Shown: piece by piece, positions 4,170-6,847 of the stretch
Numbering within the stretch: the first letter of the stretch is position 1
How the letters are laid out: every line of letters starts with the position of its first letter
Origin: Methanocorpusculum sp.
Lineage (GTDB): Archaea; Halobacteriota; Methanomicrobia; Methanomicrobiales; Methanocorpusculaceae
NCBI GenBank assembly: GCA_029987395.1
Contig: DALTVX010000106.1
Coordinates: 1 to 6,847 of the forward strand
Length of the DNA stretch: 6,847 nucleotides
Reading direction: 5' to 3'
Translations under genes and position numbers: made by a program
The notes under the pieces: model-generated
What the model saw: only the letters and a program-made list of their open reading frames with translations
Databases searched by the model: none
What the model was told of the DNA's origin: nothing

Positions 4170-6847
4170 ATGGCGGAACTTGTAACCTCCCCCGAGTACC
4201 GGGCATATCTCGACGGCCTCATCGCAGGTCTCGACCGGGCGATGGAAATCGCCAATGCAGCAAAAAGCATTGGCATCGATCCCCGCCCGTATGTCGAGAT
4301 CCCCATAGCAAGTGACCTTGCTGGAAGAGTGGAAGCTCTGCTTGGGTACAAAGGGGTGGCCGAAAAGATCCGGGTACTCGAAGATCAGATGTCACGAGAA
4401 GAGGCGGCACTCAAGATCGGTGACGCCTTTGTTGCACAGGAATTTGGCGAATCTTCCCGTGAGGACATCCTCGATCATGCCATTCGAACATCTATGGCCC
4501 TCCTCACCGAAGGAGTGGTCGCCGCACCGACCGAGGGTATTGGCAAGATCTCTGTTGGAAAAAACGATGACGGCACCGAGTATCTCTCCATCTATTATGC
4601 AGGCCCGATCCGTTCTGCCGGCGGAACTGCTCAGGCACTTTCTGTTCTCGTCGGCGATTATGTTCGCCGGCTTTTAGGCATCGACCGATACAAACCCCGC
4701 GACGAAGAGATCGAGCGGTACGTCGAGGAGATCAAACAGTACAACAGTATCATGAGCATGCAGTATCTTCCAAAAGACGACGATATCCGCATGATCATTC
4801 GTCACTGTCCGGTCTGCATCGACGGTGAACCTACCGAGAAGGAAGAGATCTCCGGACACCGAAACTTAGAGCGGGTCGAGACGAATGTCGTTCGCGGCGG
4901 TATGGCCCTTGTAATCGCCGAAGGTATTGGTCTCAAAGCCCCCAAGATCCAGAAAAACGTCGCTAAAATGAATCTCGATGGATGGGAATGGCTGGCAGAG
5001 CTCATCAGTGGGAACACCCCCGAACAGGAGGAAGAGGAGGAGCCGGGAGTCCACCCAAAGGACAAGTACATGCGTGACATGCTTGCAGGTCGACCGGCAT
5101 TTTCCTATCCCATGAGAAAAGGCGGGTTTCGATTCCGCCTTGGTCGGTGCAGAGATACCGGTCTTGCCACCTGCGGATTCAATCCGGCCACCTTGCACAT
5201 CCTTGACGATTATCTCGCAATTGGTACGCAGATGAAGGTCGAGCGGCCGGGAAAAGCCTGCGGTGTTGTCCCGTGCACTGATATTGAGGGACCGACCGTT
5301 CGCCTCACGTCCGGTGAGGTCCGCCGGATCGACACACTTGCCGAATCAAACGATGTGTATGACAAGGTCGAGTACATCCTCGATGTCGGCGAGATGCTCA
5401 TCTCGTTTGGCGAGTTCATGGAAAATAACCATGTCCTGATGCCGCCGAGCTACTGTGAGGAGTGGTGGATCCAGGAAGGCGGACCGCGTCGCCCGAAAAG
5501 CGAAGCCGAGGCCCTTTCATTCGTCTTAGAAGGGGCATACCTCCATCCAAATTATACCTGGTTCTGGGACGACTGCACGGAAAAACAGCTCATCTTCCTC
5601 TCCGACAAGGTCGCTGCGACCGGTTCTATGCGAGAAGGTGTCCTCTTCATCCCACAAGATCCGGCGGTCAAAGAGGTCCTCGAAGAACTGCTTGTCCCGC
5701 ATACCGTTCGAGAGGGATCATATATCCTGAAAAATCCTCTCGCATTCATCATGGGTCTTGGTCTCACCTATACCCTCGAGAAAAGTCCGACCTGGAAAAC
5801 TTTGCCGCCGTTTGTGAACGGTCTCACCATGGCCATCCATTTATCGGGCCTCAAGATGCGGTCGAAGGCCGGGACCCGTGTTGGCGGCAGAATGGGGCGG
5901 CCGGGAAAATCTGCGCCTAGAAAAATGAAGCCGCCGGTCCATGTGCTTTTCCCGATCGGTGAATCCGGCGGGATGAGACGTTCCATCGACAACGCCGCAA
6001 AGCTCTGCAACTCCGACTCCGAGGATAATTTCCTCGGGACCTCGGTCACGATCGGACAGGTCGAGGGTCTCGTTCATGTTGAGACCGGAGAGCGTCTTTG
6101 TCCAAAATGCGGAGCCGTGACCTTCAAGAGCCGGTGCTCGGACTGCGGTGCCCATACGGATGCGGTCTATCGGTGCCCACGTTGTAATCAGCGAGGAGAA
6201 GAAGGTCAGACGACCTGCCCAAGATGCGGAGCGAATCTTGTCTGTTTAAAGGACAGCATCATCAGCCTCTCACAAGAGTATGCCGCCGCCCTTAAGGTGG
6301 TCGGGATTTCCCCCTCTTCGATCCCTGAACTGAAAGGTGTTCGCGGACTAATCTCCCGGGAACGTGTGATCGAACCTCTGGAAAAAGGTATTCTTCGTGC
6401 GAAAAACAACGTCTTTGTCTTCCGTGACGGCACGATCAGATACGATATGATCGATCTGCCGCTGACCCATTTCCGCCCTGCCGAGGCCAATGTCTCGGTG
6501 GAAAAACTCCGCTCGATCGGCTATACAAAGGATATGCACGGCGCAGAACTCACCGACCCCGCACAGCTTCTCGAGCTCCATCCTCAGGATATCATGGTCT
6601 CTGTTGACTGCGGCGAGTATCTCCTCAGTGTCGCCGCGTATATCGATGAACTTTTAGAAAAGGTGTATGGTCAGAAGGCGTTTTATCAGGTGAAAACTCC
6701 CGAAGATCTGATCGGTCACTTGGTGATGGGTCTTGCCCCACACACGAGTGCCGGTGTCCTCGCCCGGATCGTTGGATTCACCAAAGCAAAGGCAGGCTAC
6801 GCTCATCCGTATTATCATGCGGCAAAGCGCCGAAACTGTGACGGGGA
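4170..6847 (+). CDS. polC: Archaeal DNA polymerase II (PolD) large subunit DP2, 3' truncated by window edge
   Basis: DP2 is the polymerising subunit of the heterodimeric archaeal family D replicative polymerase; its partner DP1 (3'-5' exonuclease) is not in the window. The frame is open for 892 codons plus two bases, with no stop or shift. DP2 hallmarks: YYAGPIRSAGGTAQA (142-156), CPVC (213-216), a run of five Glu in a linker (287-291), GGFRFRLGRCR (318-328), QMKVERPGK (354-362), GGRMGRP (572-578) and KPPVHVLFPIG (from 587). A zinc-binding region has four CxxC pairs at 644/647, 656/659, 669/672 and 683/686. The frame ends in AAKRRNCDG with the next codon beginning GA, which is the catalytic NCDGD motif; D891 is the first catalytic Asp. 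Full DP2 proteins are about 1,200-1,300 residues, so some 300-400 are missing. The ATG at 4170 is three bases after the HEAT stop and has no clear Shine-Dalgarno, suggesting coupled translation. Confidence 0.96.
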   Translation, partial: MAELVTSPEYRAYLDGLIAGLDRAMEIANAAKSIGIDPRPYVEIPIASDLAGRVEALLGYKGVAEKIRVLEDQMSREEAALKIGDAFVAQEFGESSREDILDHAIRTSMALLTEGVVAAPTEGIGKISVGKNDDGTEYLSIYYAGPIRSAGGTAQALSVLVGDYVRRLLGIDRYKPRDEEIERYVEEIKQYNSIMSMQYLPKDDDIRMIIRHCPVCIDGEPTEKEEISGHRNLERVETNVVRGGMALVIAEGIGLKAPKIQKNVAKMNLDGWEWLAELISGNTPEQEEEEEPGVHPKDKYMRDMLAGRPAFSYPMRKGGFRFRLGRCRDTGLATCGFNPATLHILDDYLAIGTQMKVERPGKACGVVPCTDIEGPTVRLTSGEVRRIDTLAESNDVYDKVEYILDVGEMLISFGEFMENNHVLMPPSYCEEWWIQEGGPRRPKSEAEALSFVLEGAYLHPNYTWFWDDCTEKQLIFLSDKVAATGSMREGVLFIPQDPAVKEVLEELLVPHTVREGSYILKNPLAFIMGLGLTYTLEKSPTWKTLPPFVNGLTMAIHLSGLKMRSKAGTRVGGRMGRPGKSAPRKMKPPVHVLFPIGESGGMRRSIDNAAKLCNSDSEDNFLGTSVTIGQVEGLVHVETGERLCPKCGAVTFKSRCSDCGAHTDAVYRCPRCNQRGEEGQTTCPRCGANLVCLKDSIISLSQEYAAALKVVGISPSSIPELKGVRGLISRERVIEPLEKGILRAKNNVFVFRDGTIRYDMIDLPLTHFRPAEANVSVEKLRSIGYTKDMHGAELTDPAQLLELHPQDIMVSVDCGEYLLSVAAYIDELLEKVYGQKAFYQVKTPEDLIGHLVMGLAPHTSAGVLARIVGFTKAKAGYAHPYYHAAKRRNCDG
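6099..6227 (+). other. Zinc-ribbon segment of DP2 (four CxxC pairs)
   Basis: Residues 644-686 of DP2 contain eight cysteines in four CxxC pairs: CPKC, CSDC, CPRC and CPRC. The spacing suits two structural zinc sites. PolD large subunits are known to bind structural zinc, and this cysteine-rich stretch ahead of the catalytic region is a normal family element. It is listed to help domain mapping. Confidence 0.75.

Noticed and set aside
3944..4351. 135-codon reverse-strand frame across the HEAT gene end and polC start
   Set aside because: Both sense genes are well supported. The antisense product is Ser/Arg/Ala-rich low-complexity sequence, as expected from the opposite strand.
4312..4677. 121-codon forward frame inside the 5' part of polC
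   Set aside because: The overlapping DP2 frame carries the YYAGPIRSAGG motif there. The other frame gives a Ser/His/Arg-rich product with no recognisable features.
5028..5042. Purine-only tract coding for five Glu in DP2
   Set aside because: It is an acidic linker between DP2 conserved blocks. Variable charged linkers are ordinary at this place, and the frame is intact.
5462..5920. 152-codon forward frame inside polC
   Set aside because: It lies wholly within the DP2 frame, whose translation there contains conserved DP2 motifs. The alternative product is Arg/Pro/His-rich with no family resemblance, typical of a shadow frame in GC-rich coding sequence.
1..6847. Search for mobile elements, CRISPR repeats, tRNA or rRNA genes, defence or toxin-antitoxin genes
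   Set aside because: No transposase-like protein, terminal inverted repeats, regularly spaced repeats or RNA-gene signatures were seen. Nearly all bases are accounted for by conserved coding sequence.

Overview
The window looks like chromosomal DNA of a euryarchaeal methanogen. The strongest evidence is the last gene, the large subunit (DP2, PolC) of the archaea-specific family D DNA polymerase. A DUF432 gene, archaeal-type T-run terminators, a TATA-box promoter and the mid-range base composition agree. The overall style fits Methanomicrobiales, perhaps close to Methanocorpusculum, but that placement is an inference made without a database search. All genes read rightward, with no sign of mobile elements, CRISPR, tRNA or rRNA.

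Layout: (1) Positions 2-184 hold the 3' end of an unrecognised gene, closed by a T-run. (2) A two-gene membrane unit follows a TATA box at 275-281. It encodes a short NfeD-type membrane protein without a protease domain, then a stomatin/SPFH protein with a five-fold 11-residue coiled-coil repeat, and ends at a T8 run near 1830. (3) From about 1925 to the window edge runs a very compact cluster: a DUF432 protein, an MscS-type mechanosensitive channel, a small HEAT-repeat protein and polC. The gaps are 1, 0 and 3 bases, so the four genes are probably co-transcribed and translationally coupled.

The NfeD and SPFH proteins are expected to form one membrane-scaffold complex. DUF432 and the channel are a likely functional pair. 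The HEAT protein sits between the channel and the replicative polymerase subunit; whether it serves either is unknown. DP2 is open for 892 codons and is cut by the window edge inside its catalytic NCDGD motif, so roughly the last quarter to third of the protein is missing.

Most of the window is conserved housekeeping sequence. I found no clear new defence or mobile system. The most interesting points are the channel/HEAT/replicative-polymerase gene cluster, DUF432 as a candidate channel partner, and two start codons (nfeD and DUF432) that the local signals move downstream of the longest reading frame.
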